The notes under the pieces are model-generated. The model saw nothing but the letters and a program-made list of their open reading frames with translations, made no database searches and had not been told where the DNA came from. This document shows positions 1 through 5,346 of a stretch of DNA of 10,708 nucleotides, piece after piece. Positions within the stretch are counted from its first letter, which is position 1; every line of letters begins with the position of its first letter. A program made the translations under genes and the position numbers. Origin of the DNA: Burkholderiales bacterium. Lineage in GTDB: Bacteria; Pseudomonadota; Gammaproteobacteria; Burkholderiales; Casimicrobiaceae. The stretch lies in the NCBI GenBank assembly GCA_031257235.1, contig JAIRPA010000174.1, forward strand, positions 1 to 10,708, written 5' to 3'.

Positions 1-16
1 AAGGTCGCTATTTTAT

Positions 17-80
17 ATCAGGGATCAGCTGTCAGAGGTCAGGTATCAGGAATCAGAGGTCAGGGATCAGGGATCAGGAC
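17..80. repeat. Degenerate short tandem TCAGG repeats
   Basis: Roughly nine units of a 6-8 base degenerate motif of the form (A/G)(T/G)TCAGG follow each other, for example GGTCAGGGATCAGGGATCAGG near the end. The units are imperfect and have no unique spacers. An inverted block of the same motif lies at 463-488. Nothing coding is visible across it. Its function is unknown. Confidence 0.75.
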
Positions 81-81
81 T

Positions 82-125
82 CGTCATTCTGCGCAAGAGG
101 CGTAAGCCTCGCAGTCGCAGAATCC
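82..125. repeat. Nested inverted-repeat element, CGTCATT...GGATT type
   Basis: The outer arms ATTCTGCG (86-93) and CGCAGAAT (116-123) pair perfectly. They enclose a second perfect stem, GAGGC (97-101) with GCCTC (106-110), around a GTAA loop. The ends read CGTCATT and AATCC. Similar elements in opposite orientation lie at 338-374 and 408-447, and another at 5903-5948. This looks like a REP-type interspersed palindrome; it encodes no protein I can support. Confidence 0.7.
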
Positions 126-138
126 ACTTCGCCGTTCC

Positions 139-258
139 CGCAAAAAAGTATCCGGCTTTGCCGGTGCTTTTTTGCAAATTCACACCGGCAAACCCGAACT
201 GCCCAAAAGTAGGTTTTCACTTTTGGGCATAGGGTGTAGGGGTTTACTTTTTGCCGAA
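139..258. repeat. 120-bp composite interspersed repeat, copy A
   Basis: This block matches 6015-6134 over exactly 120 bases with no gaps and about 10 mismatches by eye. It contains three parts: a hairpin with CCGGC/GCCGG core flanked by A6 and T6 tracts (about 140-177), a 10-bp stem GCCCAAAAGT/ACTTTTGGGC (201-210 with 219-228), and a half-site TACTTTTTGCCGAA at the right end. A partial version of the first two parts recurs at 491-566. Confidence 0.85.
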
Positions 259-324
259 TAAAAAAGCCCACTTTATGAAAGGGGGTGGCAGGCGAAGCCT
301 GACGGGGGTTTGCATCATTTGCCG
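246..324. repeat. ~79-bp hairpin element, copy 1
   Basis: It shares its sequence with 2092-2169 from ACTTTTTGCCGAATAAAAAA through GGGGGTTTGCATCAT. The central stem is CAGGC (289-293) with GCCTG (297-301) around a GAA loop. The other copy has a different but still fully paired stem, GACTGC/GCAGTC. It overlaps the right end of the 120-bp repeat by the half-site ACTTTTTGCCGAA, so the elements are modular. Confidence 0.75.
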
Positions 325-337
325 AATCTTTAAAACC

Positions 338-447
338 GGATTGCGGGTCACTTCCTTCGGTCGCCGCAATGACGACGCGCTTGGCGCGTCCGCCGCTTTT
401 AGCGGCGTGGATTCTGCGACTTCGTTTGCTAAAGCAAACTGCGCGCT
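338..447. repeat. Two adjacent CGTCATT-type palindromic elements, reverse orientation
   Basis: The first runs GGATTGCGG (338-346) to CCGCAATGACG (364-374), with ATTGCGG/CCGCAAT as outer arms. The second runs GGATTCTGCG (about 409) to AATGACGG (about 448). Between and within them sit perfect small stems: GACGCGC/GCGCGTC (374-390), CGCCGC/GCGGCG (391-407) and TTTGCT/AGCAAA (425-438). They are reverse-orientation relatives of the element at 82-125. No gene is supported here. Confidence 0.6.
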
Positions 448-462
448 TAAATGACGGTGTTT

Positions 463-488
463 CTGATACCTGACCCCTGATCCCTGAA
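463..488. repeat. Inverted copy of the TCAGG tandem repeat
   Basis: Read on the minus strand this is a run of TCAGGGATCAGGGGTCAGG followed by TATCAG, the same motif array as 17-80 but inverted. The two blocks bracket the palindrome-rich interval 82-448. Confidence 0.7.
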
Positions 489-490
489 AC

Positions 491-523
491 GCAAAAAAGT
501 ATCCGGCTTCGCCGGTGCTTTTT
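491..523 (-). terminator. Terminator-like hairpin downstream of yedEF
   Basis: A CCGGC/GCCGG stem with a TTC loop (503-515) is extended by an A6 tract (493-498) pairing with T5 (519-523), with one bulged base. On the minus strand the hairpin ends in a T6 tract, as in an intrinsic terminator, about 50 bases past the yedF stop. The same hairpin recurs at about 140-177, 4713-4745 and 6016-6051. The flanking tracts make it potentially bidirectional. Confidence 0.6.
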
Positions 524-536
524 GGGTGACTATTAC

Positions 537-566
537 CGCCCAAAAGTAGGTTTTCACTTTTGGGCG
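537..566. repeat. GCCCAAAAGT hairpin immediately after yedF
   Basis: CGCCCAAAAGT (537-547) pairs perfectly with ACTTTTGGGCG (556-566) around an 8-base loop, six bases beyond the yedF stop codon. The same stem forms the middle part of the 120-bp repeats (201-228 and 6077-6104). It may stabilise or help end the yedEF transcript. Confidence 0.7.
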
Positions 567-571
567 ATCTT

Positions 572-808
572 TTACCGCTGTATCAAATAACGCAGAGTCG
601 GTCCATCCTGCTGAATATCCAAGACTTGATAGCCGTGGTTTTTGGCGTCCAAGGGAATATTGTTGATGGACTGCGGGCAATCGCTCACCACCTCCAAGAT
701 TTCGCCCGACTTTAATTGAAGCATGGCTTCCAAAGTCGCCACCGCCGGATAAGGACAAGGTTCACCCAACATATCCAATCGGTAGTTCGGAATGGTTTTT
801 TGATTCAT
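572..808 (-). CDS. yedF: YedF, TusA/SirA-family sulfurtransferase-like selenium metabolism protein
   Basis: A 78-residue TusA-family protein. The sequence GEPCPYP at residues 15-21 carries the family CPxP motif with the conserved Cys18; a second Cys is at 44 in SDCPQS. It closely resembles E. coli YedF, 77 residues, including the segments RLDM, CPYPAVATLEAM and DIQQDGP. In TusA proteins this Cys carries persulfide sulfur; for YedF a role with selenium or sulfur from the YedE transporter is proposed but the exact reaction is not settled. I chose the ATG at 808 because GAGGAG lies six bases upstream and it matches the family length; a longer in-frame start at 871 would lie inside yedE. Its ATG overlaps the yedE stop as ATGA, implying translational coupling. 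Confidence 0.95.
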   Translation of the reverse strand: MNQKTIPNYRLDMLGEPCPYPAVATLEAMLQLKSGEILEVVSDCPQSINNIPLDAKNHGYQVLDIQQDGPTLRYLIQR

Positions 809-2019
809 GATGCGCTCCTCAATGTCGTCCCTTGCGATGCCGGTCTCGCGCGAAAGAAATGTTTTTCCCACATGAGTATTGCCGCAAATGCCAGCCCCAA
901 TAATAAGTAAGTGACCAATAATCCGCCGACCGGTCCAAACACGGCGAGTAAGTTAATCTTGCTGTAGGAGGTGGCCAAGACCGGAGATAAAACATCCCAT
1001 TGATACGCCAAAATCGTCGCGCCAATGATGTTTCCCAGCCCGACCCACCAGAAATGCACTTGCCCTTCGACTGCGCGATACATCCAACCGGTTTCGCAAC
1101 CGCCTGCCAGCACAATGCCAAAACCAAATAACAACCCGCCGATGACTGCGTTGGGACCCGCCCACATGATTTTAGGATCAACCCCCAACTGCGTATAACT
1201 GAAAATACCGATCGCACTGACCGCCATGCCGAGAATGATCGCTTTAGACATGAGGGTGCGACCGGTGATCCACATATCACGAAACGCGGACGTAAAACAA
1301 ATCTGCGCCCGCTCGATCAAGACACCAAAGCCGATGCCAAACAGCATGGCAATCCCCAACTTGGGCGCGTCAAACCATGTCCACAATGCCCAGGCGATTG
1401 CCGACAAAAACAAGACCATGCCGAGCCTAAACCGCCAACGCGCTTGGGCGGCGTTTTGCGTCAACGGCATGGCGGCATCAACCTTTTGCAACTTGACCGG
1501 AATACGGAAGAGCGGCAACAAGGTAAACTTCGCGCCAAAGTAAGACCCTGCCGCCGTCGCCAGCGCGAAAAACCAAGCATGCAAAGAAAACTGAGGGATG
1601 CCGGTGAAAAACGCCGCTAAATTGCACCCCATCGCCAGACGAGCGCCAAAGCCGGCAATGATGCCCCCGACCAGCGCCTGAACAATGCGGATGCGGTGGT
1701 GGGGCATGCGCAACTTCAGATTGTTTGCCCACAACGCGGTCGCCAAACAGCCGGCAAACATCCCGACGATCATGCGCCCGTCGATGCGTGACAACGGCGA
1801 GCCTTCTAAGCCGATGATCTTAAAGTATCCCCATTGTTCGGGATGAAACCCCAAGCCCTGCAAAAGGTGTCCGCCCCAACGGGTGAATTCCCCGGTGACC
1901 GCCCAGAAGGTTCCGGTCATCCCGAAATAATAGGTAGCGAGGATACCGGCAGCGATGACCGCCGGAAGCGGCGACCAAAATCGCACCAGATATTGAGTCT
2001 TGAATAGCTGCCAAGTCAT
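805..2019 (-). CDS. yedE: YedE/FdhT, YeeE/YedE-family membrane transporter of sulfur/selenium compounds
   Basis: A 404-residue polytopic inner-membrane protein, close to E. coli YedE (about 400 residues) along its whole length. Family motifs visible are GARLAMGCN around Cys132, ERAQICFTSAFRDMW around Cys241 and GIVLAGGCETGWMYR around Cys308. The YeeE/YedE family includes the thiosulfate channel TsuA, in which conserved cysteines line the path; YedE/FdhT is tied to selenium metabolism and formate dehydrogenase activity in enterobacteria. The substrate here is inferred, not shown. The ATG at 2019 has AAGGAG nine bases upstream. It is the first gene of the yedE-yedF operon, and its TGA overlaps the yedF start by the ATGA arrangement. 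I could not identify a convincing promoter in the repeat-rich DNA upstream. Confidence 0.95.
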   Translation of the reverse strand: MTWQLFKTQYLVRFWSPLPAVIAAGILATYYFGMTGTFWAVTGEFTRWGGHLLQGLGFHPEQWGYFKIIGLEGSPLSRIDGRMIVGMFAGCLATALWANNLKLRMPHHRIRIVQALVGGIIAGFGARLAMGCNLAAFFTGIPQFSLHAWFFALATAAGSYFGAKFTLLPLFRIPVKLQKVDAAMPLTQNAAQARWRFRLGMVLFLSAIAWALWTWFDAPKLGIAMLFGIGFGVLIERAQICFTSAFRDMWITGRTLMSKAIILGMAVSAIGIFSYTQLGVDPKIMWAGPNAVIGGLLFGFGIVLAGGCETGWMYRAVEGQVHFWWVGLGNIIGATILAYQWDVLSPVLATSYSKINLLAVFGPVGGLLVTYLLLGLAFAAILMWEKHFFRARPASQGTTLRSAS

Positions 2020-2077
2020 GAAAAGGCTCCTTTTGTGTTGATGAGGGATTCAAAAGCCGGCAGATGGTACAGGGTTT

Positions 2078-2104
2078 CGGCAAAAAGTACCACTTTTTGC
2101 CGAA
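2078..2104. repeat. CGGCAAAAAGT-ACC-ACTTTTTGCCG hairpin, copy 1
   Basis: A perfect 11-bp stem around a 3-base ACC loop, followed by AA. An identical 27-base copy lies at 2222-2248, 144 bases away in direct orientation, and a version with loop AGT at 4678-4699. It sits upstream of yedE. Confidence 0.85.
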
Positions 2105-2169
2105 TAAAAAAGCCCCCTTTATAAAAGGGGGTGACTGCGAAAGCAGTCGGGGGTTTGCATCATCCGCCG
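2092..2169. repeat. ~78-bp hairpin element, copy 2
   Basis: This matches 246-324 except for a few bases. It holds a perfect stem CCCCCTTT (2113-2120) with AAAGGGGG (2124-2131), preceded by A6, so that on the minus strand it looks like an intrinsic terminator ending in T6. A second stem GACTGC (2133-2138) with GCAGTC (2143-2148) closes a GAAA tetraloop. The second stem differs in sequence from copy 1 but keeps its pairing. Confidence 0.75.
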
Positions 2170-2221
2170 TTTATACAAAAAATCGTCGGGGTCCCCCCCG
2201 CGATTTTTTGGAAATTTACAC

Positions 2222-2248
2222 CGGCAAAAAGTACCACTTTTTGCCGAA
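2222..2248. repeat. CGGCAAAAAGT-ACC-ACTTTTTGCCG hairpin, copy 2
   Basis: Identical over 27 bases to 2078-2104. Its right arm, TTTTTGCCGAA, supplies the -35 region of the predicted greA promoter, so hairpin and promoter overlap. Confidence 0.85.
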
Positions 2249-2271
2249 CAACCAACCCGCCGTGCTATAAT
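2241..2271 (+). promoter_or_regulatory. Predicted sigma70 promoter of greA, extended -10
   Basis: A perfect TATAAT at 2266-2271 is preceded by TGC, giving an extended -10 element. The best -35 candidate is TTGCCG at 2241-2246 with a long 19-base spacer; the extended -10 may make the -35 less important. Transcription would start near 2278, leaving a leader of about 70 bases before greA. The leader contains GACCGAAGCC and TTTCGGTC, which can pair. Confidence 0.65.
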
Positions 2272-2346
2272 CGCCCGCGCGACCGAAGCCGATGTTTCGG
2301 TCGTTTCTTTTATCCCGGTTTTTACCCATTTTTTTCAGAGGTGACT

Positions 2347-2823
2347 ATGCGAAAGATACCGATGACGGTTAAAGGCGAAGCGCAGCTCAAAGCAGAATTA
2401 CATCGTCTCAAAACCGTAGATCGTCCCACCGTCATTCAGGCGATTGCCGACGCGCGCTCCAACGGCGATTTATCGGAAAACGCCGATTACGACGCCGCGC
2501 GTGAGCGTCAGGGGTTCATCGAAGGGCGCATCTTGGAGATCGAAAACAAATTGGCAATGGCGCACGTGATCGACCCCTCCGAATTAAACGCGGAAGGGCG
2601 CATTGTGTTTGGCGCGATCGTGGAAGTGGAAGATACCGAGAGCGGCAAAAAAAACACGTTTCAGATTGTCGGCGACGATGAAGCCGATTTAAAACACAAC
2701 AAAATTTCGATTTCTTCGCCGGTCTCCCGCGCGTTGATCGGCAAGGCAGAAGGCGATGTTGCGGAAGTCCACATCCCTTCCGGCACACGTTCGTATGAAA
2801 TTTTAAGTATAAGATACGAATAA
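2347..2823 (+). CDS. greA: Transcription elongation factor GreA
   Basis: A 158-residue protein, the same length as E. coli GreA. The N-terminal coiled coil (about residues 10-75) carries the acidic tip NGDLSENADY with Asp41 and Glu44, the residues that coordinate the catalytic Mg2+ when GreA enters the RNA polymerase secondary channel to stimulate cleavage of backtracked RNA. The C-terminal FKBP-like domain (about 80-158) contains IVGDDEAD and the LIGKAEGD segment typical of the family. The ATG at 2347 follows AGAGGTGA at good spacing and matches the family start; an in-frame ATG at 2362 would cut the first residues. It heads a plus-strand run: mobB starts about 50 bases after its stop with no clear terminator between, so readthrough into the cofactor genes is likely. 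Confidence 0.97.
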   Translation: MRKIPMTVKGEAQLKAELHRLKTVDRPTVIQAIADARSNGDLSENADYDAARERQGFIEGRILEIENKLAMAHVIDPSELNAEGRIVFGAIVEVEDTESGKKNTFQIVGDDEADLKHNKISISSPVSRALIGKAEGDVAEVHIPSGTRSYEILSIRYE

Positions 2824-2873
2824 TCATCCTTATCCGATCGCAAACAAAACCCCACCTTGATCAGAGAATCGTG

Positions 2874-3413
2874 ATGCGCGTTTTTGGGATTGCCGGACGC
2901 TCCGGTAGCGGAAAAACCACCTTGATCGAAAAGTTGATCCCGCTTTTTCTGGCGAGATCGCTCAAGGTTTCGGCGATCAAACACGCGCACCACGATATTG
3001 ACATCGACAAGCCCGGCAAAGACAGTTATCGTTTTCGCGCGGTCGGCGCGTCGGAAGTCGTCCTTTTATCGGGGAATCGTTTGGCACTGATGCGCGAAAT
3101 CAAAAACGAACCGTCGCCCGAATTAAAAGACGCGCTTTTGTGTTTGTCGAACTGCGATTTGGTGTTGGTGGAAGGTTTCAAAAACTACCCGATCCCGAAA
3201 TTGGAAGTTTATCGTCCGTCCCTTGATAAACCCCCGCTCTACCCCGACGATACTTCCGTGATCGGCATCGCCTCCGACAACCCACCGGCGTTGCCGCGCC
3301 CGATGTCGATTTTCTCCGTCAACCACCCCGAAACGATGATCGATTTTGTTTTAGACCACGCTTTGCCCTTAAAAACACGCGACGATATTTTAAAGTTAAA
3401 CATCAAACATTAA
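2874..3413 (+). CDS. mobB: MobB, molybdopterin-guanine dinucleotide biosynthesis adaptor (P-loop GTPase)
   Basis: A 179-residue P-loop protein with the Walker A motif GRSGSGKTT at residues 8-16. Family signatures follow: IKHAHHDIDIDKPGKDSYR near 36-54 and the LVLVEGFKNYPIPKLEVYR block near 95-115. MobB binds GTP and is thought to assist MobA in attaching GMP to molybdopterin, giving the bis-MGD cofactor of DMSO-reductase-family enzymes such as formate dehydrogenase; it is usually not essential. I prefer the ATG at 2874, with AGAG seven bases upstream, over the adjacent GTG at 2871. moaD follows after ten bases. No mobA is in view, so that partner must be encoded elsewhere. Confidence 0.93.
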   Translation: MRVFGIAGRSGSGKTTLIEKLIPLFLARSLKVSAIKHAHHDIDIDKPGKDSYRFRAVGASEVVLLSGNRLALMREIKNEPSPELKDALLCLSNCDLVLVEGFKNYPIPKLEVYRPSLDKPPLYPDDTSVIGIASDNPPALPRPMSIFSVNHPETMIDFVLDHALPLKTRDDILKLNIKH

Positions 3414-3423
3414 AGGTAACACC

Positions 3424-3681
3424 ATGAAAATTAAGGTTAAATATTTGGCAAGATTACGTGAAGCTCTTCAAACGTCCGATGAGCTTTTAACCGATTTGGA
3501 CGACCCTTTAACCGTCAACGACATCGTTGCCCTCTTGCGCGCGCGAGGCGGCGCTTGGTCGCTTGAGTTAGACGACACGCGCGCCGTGCGGGTTGCCGTC
3601 AATTACGAAATGTGTGACCGTACCAAAACTTTAAGCGATAAAGACGAATTGGCGTTTTTCCCGCCCGTGACCGGCGGTTGA
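3424..3681 (+). CDS. moaD: MoaD, molybdopterin synthase small (sulfur carrier) subunit
   Basis: An 85-residue beta-grasp, ubiquitin-like protein ending in FFPPVTGG. The C-terminal GG is the site that is adenylated by MoeB and converted to a thiocarboxylate, which donates sulfur to precursor Z (cPMP) in the MoaE active site. KVKYLARLREAL at the N-terminus fits the first strand and helix of the family, and the size is typical. The ATG has AAAGGT seven bases upstream. It lies between mobB and moaE, as expected for a cofactor operon. Its TGA overlaps the ATG of a 14-codon open frame that leads directly to moaE. Confidence 0.95.
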   Translation: MKIKVKYLARLREALQTSDELLTDLDDPLTVNDIVALLRARGGAWSLELDDTRAVRVAVNYEMCDRTKTLSDKDELAFFPPVTGG

Positions 3682-3725
3682 TGCCCTATCGTTTACCCGC
3701 GAAACGCTTGACCCAAACGCCATGA
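3681..3725 (+). other. Candidate 14-codon coupling minicistron between moaD and moaE
   Basis: An open frame encoding MPYRLPAKRLTQTP starts at the ATG in the TGATG formed with the moaD stop (3679-3683) and stops at the TGA in the ATGA formed with the moaE start (3722-3725). It thus spans the 40-base gap exactly, with an overlap at each end. moaE lacks a clear Shine-Dalgarno, so ribosomes ending moaD could be handed on to moaE through this frame. It could be chance; there is no evidence that the peptide itself has a function. Confidence 0.35.
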
Positions 3726-4252
3726 CTTTAACCTCGCCACCTTCTCCGCGCATCAAAATCTCGGTGCAAACCGAAGACTTTGACGTTGCCGCCGAAATGG
3801 CCGCCTTGCGCGAAAACAACGCGCAGGTGGGCGCGCTTGCATTATTTGTCGGCACCGTGCGCGACCTCACCCACGCCGATCACGCCCACGCCTCCCCTGC
3901 TCAAAAAACCGAAAATCACGCCGTCTCGTCGATGACTTTAGAGCATTATCCGGGGATGACCGAGCGCGCCTTGCAGAAAATCGTCGATACCGCTTTTTCG
4001 CGTTTTTCGATACAAGGGGCGACCGTGATTCATCGTGTCGGCGTCTTAAAACCGACCGATCAAATTGTTTTGATTGCGGTTTCGAGCGCGCATCGCGCCG
4101 ACGCTTTTGACGCCTGTCGCCTCATCATCGACTTTCTTAAAACCGAAGCGCCCTTCTGGAAAAAAGAAGAAACCCCTCAGGGCAGCCGTTGGGTGGAGGC
4201 GCGCGCTTCAGACGATACCGCGCGAAAACGCTGGGAATCCCGGGAATCGTAA
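3722..4252 (+). CDS. moaE: MoaE, molybdopterin synthase catalytic subunit
   Basis: A 176-residue protein with the MoaE hallmarks LEHYPGMTE (73-81), VIHRVG (102-107), SSAHRADAF (121-129) and FLKTEAPFWKKE (138-149). Lys140 and Lys147 match the catalytic lysines 119 and 126 of E. coli MoaE as I align them. With MoaD it converts cPMP to molybdopterin by adding two sulfurs. Compared with E. coli, about a dozen extra residues, rich in histidine and alanine, sit in the loop at about 48-70 between FVGTVRD and SSMTLEHY. The start is taken at 3722, which agrees with the family N-terminus, but upstream DNA has no good ribosome-binding site; coupling through the preceding short frame is possible. crcB starts eleven bases after the stop. 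Confidence 0.95.
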   Translation: MTLTSPPSPRIKISVQTEDFDVAAEMAALRENNAQVGALALFVGTVRDLTHADHAHASPAQKTENHAVSSMTLEHYPGMTERALQKIVDTAFSRFSIQGATVIHRVGVLKPTDQIVLIAVSSAHRADAFDACRLIIDFLKTEAPFWKKEETPQGSRWVEARASDDTARKRWESRES

Positions 4253-4263
4253 GGCACGCCACC

Positions 4264-4644
4264 ATGTTCTTGTCCCATTTGATTGCGGTCTGCCTAGGCG
4301 CGTCCATCGGCGCGGCGTTGCGTTGGGGGGTGACGTGCGCGATCAACGAAATCATGCCCGATTTTCCCTTAGGGACGCTTCTGTGCAATTTAGTCGGCGG
4401 GTTTTTGGTCGGCGTGGCGTTGGCGGTTTTTCTGACGCAAGAGGCATCCCCCCATGTGCGGCTTTTTGTCATCACCGGATTTTTGGGCGGACTCACGACG
4501 TTTTCCACCTTTTCCTCCGAAGTCTCCATGTTGTTGTTGCGGCAACAGTACGCGATCGGTTTCTTGCTGGCCACCACCCATTGGTTGGGCTCGATATTGC
4601 TGACCATCATCGGCTTTTCGGTGACGCGAGGGCTGTTAAAGTAA
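4264..4644 (+). CDS. crcB: CrcB/FluC fluoride ion channel
   Basis: A 126-residue, four-helix membrane protein of normal family length. Motifs seen are GASIGAALRW (12-21), GTLLCNLVGGFLVG (37-50) with Asn42, and GFLGGLTTFSTF (72-83) with Phe80 and Phe83, the phenylalanines that line the fluoride pathway in Fluc channels. The family works as an antiparallel dimer with a central Na+ and exports fluoride from the cytoplasm. The ATG at 4264 has AAGG about nine bases upstream; an earlier in-frame start at 4189 would overlap moaE by over 60 bases and lacks family similarity. It sits last in the greA-mob-moa run. No fluoride riboswitch is possible in the eleven-base gap before it. Confidence 0.94.
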   Translation: MFLSHLIAVCLGASIGAALRWGVTCAINEIMPDFPLGTLLCNLVGGFLVGVALAVFLTQEASPHVRLFVITGFLGGLTTFSTFSSEVSMLLLRQQYAIGFLLATTHWLGSILLTIIGFSVTRGLLK

Positions 4645-4646
4645 AT

Positions 4647-4700
4647 TTCGGCAAAAAGTAAAACCCTACACTCAACGGCAAAAAGTAGTACTTTTTGCCG
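4647..4700. repeat. Half-site plus full CGGCAAAAAGT hairpin after crcB
   Basis: Three bases past the crcB stop, 4647-4673 is an inverted match to 6140-6166 with two differences in 27. Then CGGCAAAAAGT, loop AGT and ACTTTTTGCCG form a perfect 11-bp stem (4676-4700), the third copy of the hairpin seen at 2078 and 2222. Confidence 0.8.
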
Positions 4701-4712
4701 GAAATAGTTTCC

Positions 4713-4745
4713 AAAAAAACACCGGCGAAGCCGGATGCTTTTTTG
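4713..4745 (+). terminator. Terminator-like hairpin downstream of crcB
   Basis: An A7 tract, then ACCGGC, a GAA loop, GCCGG and a T6 tract (4739-4744). The strong CCGGC/GCCGG core followed by T6 on the plus strand fits an intrinsic terminator for the greA-crcB run. It is the reverse-oriented copy of the hairpin at 491-523, so it belongs to the interspersed repeat family as well. Confidence 0.65.
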
Positions 4746-4788
4746 CGTAGGAAACGGGGCAAGCCCCTCCCGAAAAACGCAAAACCCC

Positions 4789-4818
4789 TTGACAGAAAAA
4801 TATAAACAATAAAATAAT
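4789..4818 (+). promoter_or_regulatory. Predicted sigma70 promoter of the two unknown membrane genes
   Basis: A perfect TTGACA at 4789-4794 is followed by an AT-rich stretch with AATAAT at 4813-4818 (18-base spacer) or TAAAAT at 4810-4815 (15-base spacer). It lies about 70 bases before the start at 4889, beyond the crcB terminator hairpin, so the two genes appear to be separately expressed. Confidence 0.6.
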
Positions 4819-4888
4819 CTCCGTAACCTTATGGTTTAAGAAAAAAGCAATATCGCGTTTTTAATCTTTCTTTATAAAGAGGTTTCTC

Positions 4889-5332
4889 ATGGCTATGTCA
4901 AACAACTCCGTCATTGAATTTAAAGCAGATCGTCACGTCCTTCTTCAGTTGGGGTTCGGGGTTGTGTCGTTATTGATCTGCCTTGCCGATAGATCAAGCG
5001 TATACATCATCGGCTTAGCCTTCGTTGGCGTTTCTTCAATCGTTGTAGGACTTTGGAAGAAGTTTGTTTATTTTGTTCGGCTTTATGAAGACCATTTTGA
5101 AACAAAACTTGCGCCTATCGCCGGATGGCACAGCGTGTTATACAGCGAGGTTTTGAGTGCGACGGCAACCCCGAAAGATTTAACGCTGACGATCCAACAA
5201 CATCATTCGCCTGAGGCTTCCGCCTCCAAACAAATCAAAATTAGGCTTACCGAACTTTCAGACGACGACAAAACCCGTTTGCTCGAAGAATTCAAAAATA
5301 GACTGCCGAACCCTATTGAAGGTTCCATTTGA
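4889..5332 (+). CDS. Unknown small membrane protein with two N-terminal helices
   Basis: A 147-residue protein I do not recognise. Two hydrophobic segments, about residues 17-33 and 37-55, form a likely hairpin in the inner membrane. The part after residue 60 is soluble and alternates short beta-like stretches (YFVRLYEDHFETKL, WHSVLYSEVLSATAT, KDLTLTIQQH, KQIKIRLTEL) with a final helix (DDDKTRLLEEFKNRL), a layout resembling bacterial PH-like domains; this is inferred from pattern only. The ATG at 4889 has AAAGAGGT upstream at good spacing; a second ATG two codons on is possible. It has its own promoter and is followed without a gap by another membrane gene, whose possible TTG start overlaps its stop. 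Confidence 0.8.
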   Translation: MAMSNNSVIEFKADRHVLLQLGFGVVSLLICLADRSSVYIIGLAFVGVSSIVVGLWKKFVYFVRLYEDHFETKLAPIAGWHSVLYSEVLSATATPKDLTLTIQQHHSPEASASKQIKIRLTELSDDDKTRLLEEFKNRLPNPIEGSI

Positions 5333-5346
5333 GGCGTAATGGAATA

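Noticed and set aside
17..80. Possible CRISPR array
   Set aside because: The units are only 6-8 bases, degenerate and without unique spacers; no cas gene is in view.
1..571. Decayed insertion sequence or transposase remnant
   Set aside because: Inverted repeats are plentiful, but no frame in either strand shows transposase-like sequence.
244..758. Minus-strand frames across the repeats at 244-543 and 447-758
   Set aside because: They consist of translated repeat sequence or overlap yedF in another frame, with no ribosome-binding site or domain.
2131..2346. N-terminal extension of GreA beginning at 2131
   Set aside because: The frame happens to be open upstream, but it runs through repeat DNA and the promoter. 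The ATG at 2347 has a good ribosome-binding site and gives the exact family length.
2824..2873. Molybdenum cofactor riboswitch before mobB/moaD
   Set aside because: The gap of about 50 bases is much shorter than the Moco RNA motif, and no matching stems were seen.
4253..4263. Fluoride riboswitch before crcB
   Set aside because: Only eleven bases separate moaE and crcB, too few for the aptamer, and crcB appears to be read from the upstream operon.
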